DNA of 5,027 bases. Origin: Eubacterium sp. Lineage in GTDB: Bacteria; Bacillota; Clostridia; Oscillospirales; Acutalibacteraceae. The stretch lies in NCBI GenBank assembly GCA_015655975.1, contig DVEP01000021.1, positions 1-5,027 of the forward strand. Reading direction: 5' to 3'. The notes under the pieces are model-generated. The model had not been told where the DNA came from. It ran no database searches and saw only the letters and a list, made by a program, of their open reading frames with translations. The stretch's first letter is position 1. Every line of letters begins with the position of its first letter. The position numbers and the translations under genes are program-made. Positions 1-4,915 of the stretch are shown here, one piece after another.

Positions 1-33
1 AAACTGACTCCGCTTGAAAAACGAAATCAGTTT
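1..33. repeat. Inverted repeat AAACTGA / TCAGTTT at the left edge
   Basis: A perfect 7-bp inverted repeat (1-7 and 27-33) encloses 19 bases. It lies just past the stop of the leftward small open frame, so it could be a weak terminator stem for that transcript. The bases that would form the T-tract lie outside the window, and the loop is long. It may equally be chance in AT-rich DNA. Confidence 0.25.
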
Positions 34-45
34 GTTGCTTAAAAT

Positions 46-138
46 TTAATTATTCTGCCATCGGTGGCCTTTTTTGTATTGTCTGCACAATTTGGGGCAG
101 TACAGCAGTAACGCTATAACTTTTTTTGCCTTTTTCAT
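46..138 (-). CDS. Candidate small protein, 30 residues, basic, two cysteines
   Basis: A 30-codon frame reads leftward from ATG at 136-138 to TAA at 46-48. The product starts MKKAKKVIALLL, a lysine-rich head plus a short hydrophobic run, and continues YCPKLCRQYKKGHRWQNN, a strongly basic tail with cysteines at residues 14 and 18 and a histidine. The hydrophobic run is too short for a normal signal peptide or membrane helix. The main support is upstream. AAAGGAG sits 8 bases before the ATG and a TTGACA-17-TAATAT promoter lies about 50-80 bases upstream on the same strand. I do not recognise the family. Alternatives are a leader peptide for a gene beyond the left edge, the remnant of a secreted or lipoprotein gene after a frameshift (MKKAKKVIALLL is a typical start for one), or a chance frame. 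A plus-strand terminator-like hairpin (57-75) overlaps its 3' half, which weakens the coding case. Confidence 0.4.
   Translation of the reverse strand: MKKAKKVIALLLYCPKLCRQYKKGHRWQNN
57..75 (+). terminator. Possible rightward intrinsic terminator (short GC stem, six T)
   Basis: GCCA-TCGG-TGGC forms a short GC-rich stem (57-60 with 65-68). One C follows and then six T (70-75). On the plus strand this fits a compact intrinsic terminator for a gene entering from left of the window. The stem is only 4 bp, so it is weak. The same bases read as codons in the minus-strand small frame. Confidence 0.35.
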
Positions 139-151
139 TTCTTGAACTCCT
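139..151 (-). promoter_or_regulatory. Ribosome binding site of the leftward small frame
   Basis: The minus strand reads AAAAGGAGTTCAAGAA directly before the ATG at 138. GGAG ends 8 bases from the start, a near-ideal Firmicute Shine-Dalgarno. It is the main reason to consider the 30-codon frame translated. Confidence 0.55.
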
Positions 152-162
152 TTTCATGAAAT

Positions 163-180
163 TATTTGATTTCTCAAATA
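163..180 (-). promoter_or_regulatory. 5' leader hairpin with GAAA tetraloop
   Basis: On the minus strand TATTTGA-GAAA-TCAAATA forms a perfect 7-bp stem with a GNRA-type tetraloop. The predicted transcription start of the leftward promoter is near 182, so the hairpin would sit at the extreme 5' end of the RNA. Such hairpins can shield mRNA from 5'-dependent decay. That role is inferred, and the stem is AT-rich. Confidence 0.35.
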
Positions 181-197
181 GTAAGTATATATTACTA
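179..197. promoter_or_regulatory. Palindromic operator candidate over the leftward -10 box
   Basis: TAGTAA-N7-TTACTA (179-184 and 192-197) is a perfect 6-bp dyad that covers the -10 hexamer and the expected start of the leftward promoter. Spacing and composition resemble operators of small dimeric winged-helix or TetR/MarR-type repressors. No regulator gene is in the window, so the binding protein is unknown. Confidence 0.4.
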
Positions 198-217
198 ACT
201 CATTAAAACTTTGTCAA
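189..217 (-). promoter_or_regulatory. Leftward sigma-A promoter, TTGACA-17-TAATAT
   Basis: The minus strand has a perfect -35 TTGACA (217 to 212), a 17-base spacer and TAATAT (194 to 189), one mismatch from the -10 consensus. Transcription would begin near 182 and run left through the small frame and off the window. It is the best consensus match in the window. Confidence 0.7.
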
Positions 218-522
218 CATTTTTTATGAACAATAAACAAAATATTAATGGAAAATCAACTGTTGTTGGGTAAAATTGGATAAAATTGCGAAATTTTTTG
301 CATACTAAATGATTATTTATACATTAATTGCATTATTTTACAATCATAATATAACAATTTGTAACATTTCTATCATTATATAAACTTTAGGACAAATAAC
401 AACCAAAAAGTATAAAATATTAATAAAATATTACTTTTTAATAATTTATTCACATTGTTAAAAGTATAGAAACATTTAGACCGTCAGGTCAATAACATAT
501 TTGTTTTTATATTTTTAATTGT
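218..522. other. AT-rich intergenic stretch between divergent promoters
   Basis: About 300 bases lie between the leftward promoter and the rightward operon promoter. They are extremely AT-rich and have stops in all frames. I see no gene with a ribosome site. The only structures noted are an 11-bp exact tandem duplication at 412-433 and a small GACC-GTCA-GGTC hairpin at 479-490. I could not identify a small RNA or a riboswitch here. Confidence 0.6.
412..433. repeat. Exact 11-bp tandem duplication
   Basis: ATAAAATATTA occurs twice head to tail (412-422 and 423-433). It is low-complexity AT sequence, most simply explained by replication slippage, though AT-rich direct repeats can also act as protein-binding sites. 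Confidence 0.5.
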
Positions 523-551
523 TTGAAAAATTTTTTGCACTCTGCTATTAT
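523..551 (+). promoter_or_regulatory. Promoter of the DUF523-FliB operon, TTGAAA-17-TATTAT
   Basis: TTGAAA (523-528), a 17-base spacer and TATTAT (546-551) with a TG dinucleotide at 543-544 give an extended -10 promoter. Transcription would start near 558, leaving a leader of about 40 bases. An overlapping alternative, TTGCAC-16-TATAGT (535-562), is also possible. Confidence 0.55.
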
Positions 552-586
552 ATATTTATAGTTTTAAATAAACAAAACACGAAAAC

Positions 587-592
587 GGTGGG
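587..592 (+). promoter_or_regulatory. Shine-Dalgarno deciding the ATG start at 599
   Basis: GGTGGG ends 6 bases before ATG at 599. The in-frame TTG at 593 directly abuts this site and leaves no spacer, so ATG 599 is the better start for the DUF523 gene. Confidence 0.55.
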
Positions 593-598
593 TTGAAA

Positions 599-1039
599 AT
601 GGAAAAAATTATAGTAAGCGCGTGCCTGCTCGGGTGCAACTGCAAATATTCGGGTTCAAACAACAAAAACGAGACCGTACTTAAATTAAAGGAAAAATAC
701 GAACTTGTGCCTGTCTGCCCCGAACAAGCAGGAGGACTTCCCACTCCGAGAGATGCAAGCGAGATTTCAAACGGAAAGGTCATTACAAACAAAGGCAAAG
801 ATGTTACAAAGGAATTTGTGCTCGGTGCAGAACAATGTTTTCAAACTGCAATTCAAAACAACTGTAAAAAAGCCGTACTGAAAGAAAGAAGTCCGTCCTG
901 CGGATACAAAAAGATTTATGACGGCACTTTTTCTTCAAAACTAACGGACGGAAACGGAGTTTTTGCCGACTTGCTTGACAAAAACGGTGTGAAAATATAC
1001 GGCGAAACAAATGCAGAGGAACTTTTGAATGATAATTAG
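599..1039 (+). CDS. DUF523 family protein (TudS-like, probable [4Fe-4S] desulfurase fold)
   Basis: This 146-residue protein matches DUF523 over its whole length. Family hallmarks are SACLLG near the N-terminus with Cys9, followed by a KYSG motif; PVCPEQAGGLPTPR with Cys40 and Glu42; and KERSPSCG with Ser98, Ser100 and Cys101. In the characterised DUF523 member TudS (thiouracil desulfurase), three cysteines at these places hold a [4Fe-4S] cluster whose open iron takes sulfur from thiouracil, with Glu and Ser nearby. All equivalents appear present, so a cytosolic Fe-S desulfurase of thiolated bases is plausible, but the true substrate here is unknown. No DUF1722 (YbgA) domain is fused, as it is in some relatives. 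Extra cysteines at 13, 15, 80 and 89 may be incidental. It is the first gene of an operon: its last 11 bases overlap the start of the FliB-like gene. Family assignment is firm; the reaction is inferred. Confidence 0.85.
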   Translation: MEKIIVSACLLGCNCKYSGSNNKNETVLKLKEKYELVPVCPEQAGGLPTPRDASEISNGKVITNKGKDVTKEFVLGAEQCFQTAIQNNCKKAVLKERSPSCGYKKIYDGTFSSKLTDGNGVFADLLDKNGVKIYGETNAEELLNDN

Positions 1040-1907
1040 AAAACCTTTATACTACGACAAATTCAAATGCATTGCCGACAAGTGCGAAAACACCTGTTGC
1101 AGCGGTTGGCAAATTTTGATAGACAAAAAAACGCAAAAACAGTATGAAACAGCAAACGGCGGCTACGCCGAAACTCTGAAAAACTCCATAGTAAAAAACG
1201 AAAACGGCGAAGTGATTTTTTCACAGACAGGGCTCGACTGCGCGCATTTAAAAAACGGACTTTGTGAAATTCAAAAAAACCTTGGCGAAAACTTTTTGTG
1301 CGATACCTGCAAAAACTTTCCCCGATGGCAAAACTCTTTCGGAGGCACAAAGGAGTTTGGTATTTCAACTGCCTGCCCCGAAGCAGTTCGGCTCATTTTT
1401 TCAGAAAACAACCTTTCACTTTCTGTTGAAATAACAGACGAATTGCCCGAAATGAACGATATTGACGCAAAACAATATCTGGAACTGACAAAAAAGAGAA
1501 ACCAAATTTTTGAAAAAATAAAAAATGCAAACGAAAAACAAGAAATTTTTACAGCATTATATAATGTAATTAATTATAATGCGGACGACTGCAAAAACAT
1601 TTGCTTAAAAGACGCTGTAAACTACTGCAAAACTTTTGATTATTCTTCAAAAGAAAGTGCAAACTTTTTGAATGAACACAATCGTCTTACTGCAAACGAA
1701 TTTAAAAATTTGAGTTTTTACTATATTTACAGATATTTTATGCTGCCTGTTTTGGAAAACATTGACATTGTTACAACCGTAAAATTCATTATTTTTTCGT
1801 TACTCATAATTAATGAAACAGGAAAAAACGAGGCTGTGGTTTTTGCAAAAGAAATCGAGAACTGCGAGGAAAATATGCAAAAACTCTTTTACGACTTGTC
1901 AAAATAA
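1029..1907 (+). CDS. fliB: FliB/YkgJ-type protein (flagellin lysine-N-methylase family), short form
   Basis: The N-terminal 120 residues carry the family signature. KPLYYDKFKCIADKCENTCC gives Cys14, 19, 23 and 24 and is followed by SGW. LDCAHLKNGLCEI gives Cys71 and Cys79. LCDTCKNFPRW gives Cys91 and Cys94, and STACPEA gives Cys116. In Salmonella, FliB methylates flagellin lysines and is reported to need an Fe-S cluster bound by such cysteines. The C-terminal half is AT-rich, helical-looking and poorly conserved. At 292 residues it is clearly shorter than Salmonella FliB (about 400), but all signature cysteines are present and I see no frameshift. It starts inside the DUF523 gene with AGAGGA (1015-1020) 8 bases upstream, which implies translational coupling. 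No flagellar gene is nearby, and homologs occur in non-motile Clostridia, so its target need not be flagellin. The symbol denotes the family, not a proven role. Confidence 0.8.
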   Translation: MIIRKPLYYDKFKCIADKCENTCCSGWQILIDKKTQKQYETANGGYAETLKNSIVKNENGEVIFSQTGLDCAHLKNGLCEIQKNLGENFLCDTCKNFPRWQNSFGGTKEFGISTACPEAVRLIFSENNLSLSVEITDELPEMNDIDAKQYLELTKKRNQIFEKIKNANEKQEIFTALYNVINYNADDCKNICLKDAVNYCKTFDYSSKESANFLNEHNRLTANEFKNLSFYYIYRYFMLPVLENIDIVTTVKFIIFSLLIINETGKNEAVVFAKEIENCEENMQKLFYDLSK

Positions 1908-1970
1908 AAATTTAATAAACTTTTTTAACAAAATATTATCACAGAGTCGCAAATTTTTACAATAATTTAA
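1908..1970. other. Intergenic DNA without a clear terminator after the FliB-like gene
   Basis: This very AT-rich stretch follows the FliB-like stop. I found no GC-bearing hairpin with a T-tract, so the operon may end by another mechanism or read through at a low level into the membrane protein gene. Confidence 0.4.
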
Positions 1971-1999
1971 TTGATTAACGGCTTGCTTTGTTGTATTAT
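1971..1999 (+). promoter_or_regulatory. Promoter of the membrane protein gene, TTGATT-17-TATTAT
   Basis: TTGATT (1971-1976), a 17-base spacer and TATTAT (1994-1999) predict a start near 2006 and a leader of about 40 bases. The -10 box overlaps the left arm of the inverted repeat at 1987-2036. A weaker alternative is TTGTAT-16-TAAAAT (1991-2018). Confidence 0.45.
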
Positions 2000-2036
2000 G
2001 GTCTTGATGCTTTAAAATAGCATATTATACAACAAA
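1987..2036. promoter_or_regulatory. Nested inverted repeat in the leader of the membrane protein gene
   Basis: TTTGTTGTAT (1987-1996) and ATACAACAAA (2027-2036) are a perfect 10-bp inverted repeat. Nested inside is ATGCT-N7-AGCAT (2007-2011 and 2019-2023). The outer left arm overlaps the predicted -10 box; the outer right arm runs into the AAAGGAG ribosome site (2034-2040). As DNA it could be a two-site operator that allows looping. As RNA from an upstream start it could partly mask the ribosome site. Confidence 0.5.
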
Positions 2037-2040
2037 GGAG
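2034..2040 (+). promoter_or_regulatory. Strong ribosome binding site AAAGGAG
   Basis: AAAGGAG lies 6 bases before ATG 2047 and fixes the start of the membrane protein gene. Its first three bases belong to the right arm of the inverted repeat. Confidence 0.7.
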
Positions 2041-2046
2041 AACACA

Positions 2047-3828
2047 ATGGACGAGAAAAACTACGGATTTGATGTCGAAAGCGTTCGAGAAGAATTTAAA
2101 GAAAAGTTTAATTGGAAAAACAATACGGAAGTTGACGAAATGGTAACGCCGAACAAAGTTTGGCTTAAACTTCTCATTTCATTTTTAATTACCGTTGTTG
2201 TAGGAGCAGTTGCGTACTATATTATGATTCCTGCAATCAATATTAAAAGCACTGACTTCTATATTTTTCTTGCAATTTTAATAGGTGCATTTTGGGTTTC
2301 TTTCACAATGCAGTGTAAACTGAACAGAAACCCCGAATACAGACCGTACATTCAAAAAAAGTCTAAAATACCTGTTATTATAGTGGCGGTTGTTGCAGTT
2401 GCTGTAGGAATAGGTGCACTCACAGGCGCTACTATTTTCAGAGCAAAAGACTATGCAAACCTCATTGAAGTCAAAGAAAGCAATTTTGAAGAGGACTTCA
2501 AAAACATCAGTTACGATACAGTTCCGAGACTGAACGAATCTACTGCATATACTCTTGCAGACCAGCAACTCGGCTCGCTTTCCGACTACAAATCACAGTA
2601 TTTAGTGTCTGCCGACACAAATCAAATCAACTACAAAAACAGACCTGTAAGGGTAGCATATCTTCAATACTCCAACATTTTCAAATGGTTTAACAACACA
2701 AAACACGGTATTCCCGCATATATGATTATAGATGTTGTTTCGCAAAATGTTTCCGCAGTAAAACTCGACGAGGGTATAAAATACTCCCCAAGCGAACTTT
2801 TCAACGAAAAACTTGCAAGACACCTGCGTTTTCAGTACCCTACATATATTATGGACAAGTCAAATTTTGAAATTGACGACAACAAAAATCCATACTGGGT
2901 TACTGCCGTATTGGACAAGAAAATCGGTCTTTTCGGCGGTACGGATGTTAAAGGCACAATCATCACAGACGCAGTAACGGGCGAAAGCACATACTACGAT
3001 ATTGCAGATGTTCCGACTTGGGTTGACAGAGTTTACTCCGACTCACTTCTTTTGCAGCAATACAACTACTACGGAAAACTTCAAAACGGTTTTTGGAACT
3101 CAATCATTTTCCAAGACGATGTAAATATTGCTTCTGAAGGCAACGGATATATTGCGCTCAATGACGATGTTTGGTACTACACAGGTGTAACTTCTCCGCA
3201 AAGCGACGCATCAAACTTCGGTTTTGTTCTCATTAACCAAAGGACAAAAGAAACAAGATACTATGAAAAAGGCGGCGCAACGGAAAAAAGTGCAATGGGC
3301 TCTGCTCAGGACGCACTGCAAAACTACAACTACACCGCTTGTTTCCCTGTACTTTTAAGTATAGAAGGTCAGCCGACTTACTTTATGAGTATGATTGGCT
3401 CGGAGAACACGGTAAAAGCGTACTCTTTGGTAAACCTTGAAGATAAAACTATTGTGGGCTCAGGTATTTTGGGCGACGCAAAGTCAGACGACGAAGCGCT
3501 GAGAAACGCAGTGCAAAACTATTTGGACGCACTTAAAGGCAAAGGCGCAATCGACAACGGAGTCAGTGCAGAAGACATTGCGGCAAATCCTGAAAATGTC
3601 AAGCCTGAAGATACAACAAGCACGGTAACAGGCGAAATTACCGATATACGAAGTGCGGTTTTAAACGGCAACACATGCTACTATCTCAAAGTCGGCGAAA
3701 CCTACTACTATATAAACGCAGTTGACGATATGAGTGTAGTGTTACTTAACAAAGGCGACAAAGTAACCGTAACTTTTGACAAAAATGCAAAAGGCGAATA
3801 TATCAAAGCAAATTCTATAAAAAAATAA
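2047..3828 (+). CDS. Membrane-anchored protein with large extracytoplasmic region (CvpA-annotated-like, unknown function)
   Basis: A 593-residue protein of unknown function. Residues 1-37 are charged and probably cytoplasmic. Hydrophobic segments lie at about 38-60, 70-88 and 109-130. The basic loop 91-108 between the second and third places that loop inside and leaves everything after 131 outside the membrane. The outer region is rich in Tyr, Asn and Asp, with short beta-strand patterns such as GTIITDAVTGESTYYDIADV that recall PepSY-like domains, plus GFVLINQRTKETRYYE. An acidic linker near 496-523 leads to a terminal domain of about 70 residues (TVTGEITDIRS to the end) with alternating strands suggestive of a small OB-like barrel. 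From memory, similar Clostridia proteins are annotated hypothetical or CvpA family, though I do not see a true CvpA domain. There are no catalytic motifs. It forms its own transcription unit, with a strong ribosome site before it and a terminator after it. The coding call is firm; function is unassigned. Confidence 0.85.
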   Translation: MDEKNYGFDVESVREEFKEKFNWKNNTEVDEMVTPNKVWLKLLISFLITVVVGAVAYYIMIPAINIKSTDFYIFLAILIGAFWVSFTMQCKLNRNPEYRPYIQKKSKIPVIIVAVVAVAVGIGALTGATIFRAKDYANLIEVKESNFEEDFKNISYDTVPRLNESTAYTLADQQLGSLSDYKSQYLVSADTNQINYKNRPVRVAYLQYSNIFKWFNNTKHGIPAYMIIDVVSQNVSAVKLDEGIKYSPSELFNEKLARHLRFQYPTYIMDKSNFEIDDNKNPYWVTAVLDKKIGLFGGTDVKGTIITDAVTGESTYYDIADVPTWVDRVYSDSLLLQQYNYYGKLQNGFWNSIIFQDDVNIASEGNGYIALNDDVWYYTGVTSPQSDASNFGFVLINQRTKETRYYEKGGATEKSAMGSAQDALQNYNYTACFPVLLSIEGQPTYFMSMIGSENTVKAYSLVNLEDKTIVGSGILGDAKSDDEALRNAVQNYLDALKGKGAIDNGVSAEDIAANPENVKPEDTTSTVTGEITDIRSAVLNGNTCYYLKVGETYYYINAVDDMSVVLLNKGDKVTVTFDKNAKGEYIKANSIKK

Positions 3829-3846
3829 TCAGTACAATATAAAAAG

Positions 3847-3885
3847 AAAAATCGTCAAAGCTCAGTGCTTCGGCGATTTTTTATT
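3847..3885. terminator. Strong bidirectional intrinsic terminator
   Basis: AAAAATCGTC (3847-3856) pairs with GGCGATTTTT (3872-3881), including one G-T wobble. Inside, AAGC pairs with GCTT around a TCAGT loop. T-runs follow on the plus strand. The minus strand continues TTTTTCTTTTTATA, so the hairpin works in both directions. It ends the membrane protein gene 19 bases after its stop and can end the convergent SDR transcript. Confidence 0.85.
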
Positions 3886-3974
3886 TGTGTCTTTATTTTT
3901 TTCATTTATCAAAATTCAATTATATCATTGATTATAAACAGTATTTAACTTGTGTGTATTTCACACGGTTTATC

Positions 3975-3992
3975 AAAAAGTCTTCACTTTTT
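3975..3992 (-). terminator. AT hairpin across the SDR stop codon
   Basis: On the minus strand AAAAAGT-GAAG-ACTTTTT is a perfect 7-bp stem overlapping the TGA stop (3986 to 3984). The T-run is part of the stem rather than a separate tail, so it is at best a weak terminator. The strong hairpin at 3847-3885 is a better end for this transcript. Confidence 0.35.
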
Positions 3993-4760
3993 AGGCATAT
4001 ATATTTTTCCGACAAGGGTATTTACCGTTTTATACGGCAAAATGCGTTGTAAAAAGCACAAAAATTTGTACTTTACGCCGACTGTTACAATGACTGGCAT
4101 TTTCTTTTTCATTGCAATTTTCACAATGGCCTTTGCAATATCCGACGCATTCATTCCGTTTATTTCGTCGTTTTCCATTACGGAAACACTGCGGGTTATC
4201 ATACCGCCGTATGTATCATCGCCCAAGAAGTTTTTATCTCTCGACGCAGTAAATCCTGTTTTAACATCGCCCAAACGAACGGCGCAGACAGAAATTCCGA
4301 ACATTTTAAGTTCGTTTGCAAGCGAGCAGGCAAGCGACTCAACTGCCGATTTTGTAGAGGAGTAGAACGACTGAAAAGGAATAGAAAAAACAGACGCGGC
4401 AGAAGAAATAAAAACTATCCTGCCCCTGCTTGAGCATAATTTCGGCAAAGCATTTTTAACAACGGTAATCTGCGCAAAATAGTTGAGTTCAAATTGTTTG
4501 CGTATTTCCGACATTTCGGTAAACTCAACGCAGCCCGAAACTCCAAAACCTGCGTTGTTGATGAGCAAATCAATTTTGTCTATCTGCTCAAAAGCGTTCT
4601 TGACATTTTCTTCGTCGGTAATATCACACTTGATGTTTCTGACATTAGGCAAATTGCACGGCGTTCTCGAAAGACAAACAACGGCAAAACCTTTTTCAAG
4701 CAAAACTTTCGCTGTTTCCTTACCTATACCGCTTGATGCACCCGTAATGACTGCTACCAT
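3984..4760 (-). CDS. Short-chain dehydrogenase/reductase (classical SDR, NAD(P)-dependent)
   Basis: This complete 258-residue protein has a classical SDR Rossmann fold. TGASSGIG (residues 6-13) binds the cofactor, Arg32 after the second strand (LSRT) suggests NADP(H) preference, and CDIT carries Asp46. NNAG lies at 68-71. The catalytic set is Asn93, Ser120, Tyr133 and Lys137 in YSSTK. The usual PG motif after the sixth strand is LG here (RLGDVKTGF, 162-170). The C-terminal tail (KYKFLCFLQRILPY, then VGKIYMPKK) is basic and hydrophobic, like the membrane-associating tails of some bacterial SDRs. It is likely cytosolic or peripherally membrane-bound. It reduces or oxidises a carbonyl/alcohol substrate that the sequence does not reveal. 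AGGGGGA lies 7 bases before the ATG. The gene stands alone and converges on the membrane protein gene; no pathway neighbours are visible. Confidence 0.92.
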   Translation of the reverse strand: MVAVITGASSGIGKETAKVLLEKGFAVVCLSRTPCNLPNVRNIKCDITDEENVKNAFEQIDKIDLLINNAGFGVSGCVEFTEMSEIRKQFELNYFAQITVVKNALPKLCSSRGRIVFISSAASVFSIPFQSFYSSTKSAVESLACSLANELKMFGISVCAVRLGDVKTGFTASRDKNFLGDDTYGGMITRSVSVMENDEINGMNASDIAKAIVKIAMKKKMPVIVTVGVKYKFLCFLQRILPYKTVNTLVGKIYMPKK

Positions 4761-4803
4761 AAAACTTCCCCCTAATCGTTAAATGCGTTTTGTCCTTGTC
4801 TTC

Positions 4804-4831
4804 AGTATAGCATTTGTATTTGAAATTGCAA
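4804..4831 (-). promoter_or_regulatory. SDR promoter, TTGCAA-16-TATACT with extended -10
   Basis: On the minus strand TTGCAA (4831 to 4826), a 16-base spacer and TATACT (4809 to 4804), preceded by TG one base upstream, form an extended -10 promoter. The start is predicted near 4797, giving a leader of about 37 bases. Confidence 0.65.
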
Positions 4832-4877
4832 ATATTATTTTATTATCGTACCTTATATAACTTAAAATTGAATATGG

Positions 4878-4910
4878 CAAAAATAAAAGAGATACATTTC
4901 TGCATCTCTT
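4878..4910 (-). terminator. Leftward intrinsic terminator upstream of the SDR
   Basis: On the minus strand AAGAGAT and ATCTCTT (4910-4904 and 4893-4887) form a 7-bp stem with a 10-base loop, followed by TTTTATTTTTG. It would end a transcript coming from beyond the right edge and insulate the SDR promoter. Confidence 0.6.
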
Positions 4911-4915
4911 AAATA

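Noticed and set aside
226..273. 15-codon plus-strand frame starting MNNKQNINGKS
   Set aside because: No ribosome site or fitting promoter precedes it, and its length is what chance gives.
359..384. Promoter TTGTAA with TATAAA downstream in the AT-rich spacer
   Set aside because: Spacing is only 14 bases, and random promoter-like hexamers are expected in such AT-rich DNA.
479..490. GACC-GTCA-GGTC hairpin as an operator or terminator
   Set aside because: Only 4 bp per arm with no T-tract, and too far from the promoter at 523-551 for a clear role.
593..598. TTG start two codons upstream for the DUF523 gene
   Set aside because: It directly abuts the GGTGGG site with no spacer, whereas ATG 599 has a 6-base spacer and fits the family N-terminus.
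556..798. Minus-strand open frame opposite the DUF523 gene
   Set aside because: It runs antisense to a clear conserved gene, has no ribosome site and has no recognisable protein features; so do the other antisense frames at 804-1010, 1063-1368, 2278-2568 and 2602-2823.
3952..4365. Plus-strand open frame of 137 codons opposite the SDR gene
   Set aside because: It is antisense to the SDR, whose motifs are unmistakable; the same holds for plus-strand frames at 4483-4782 and 4494-4736.
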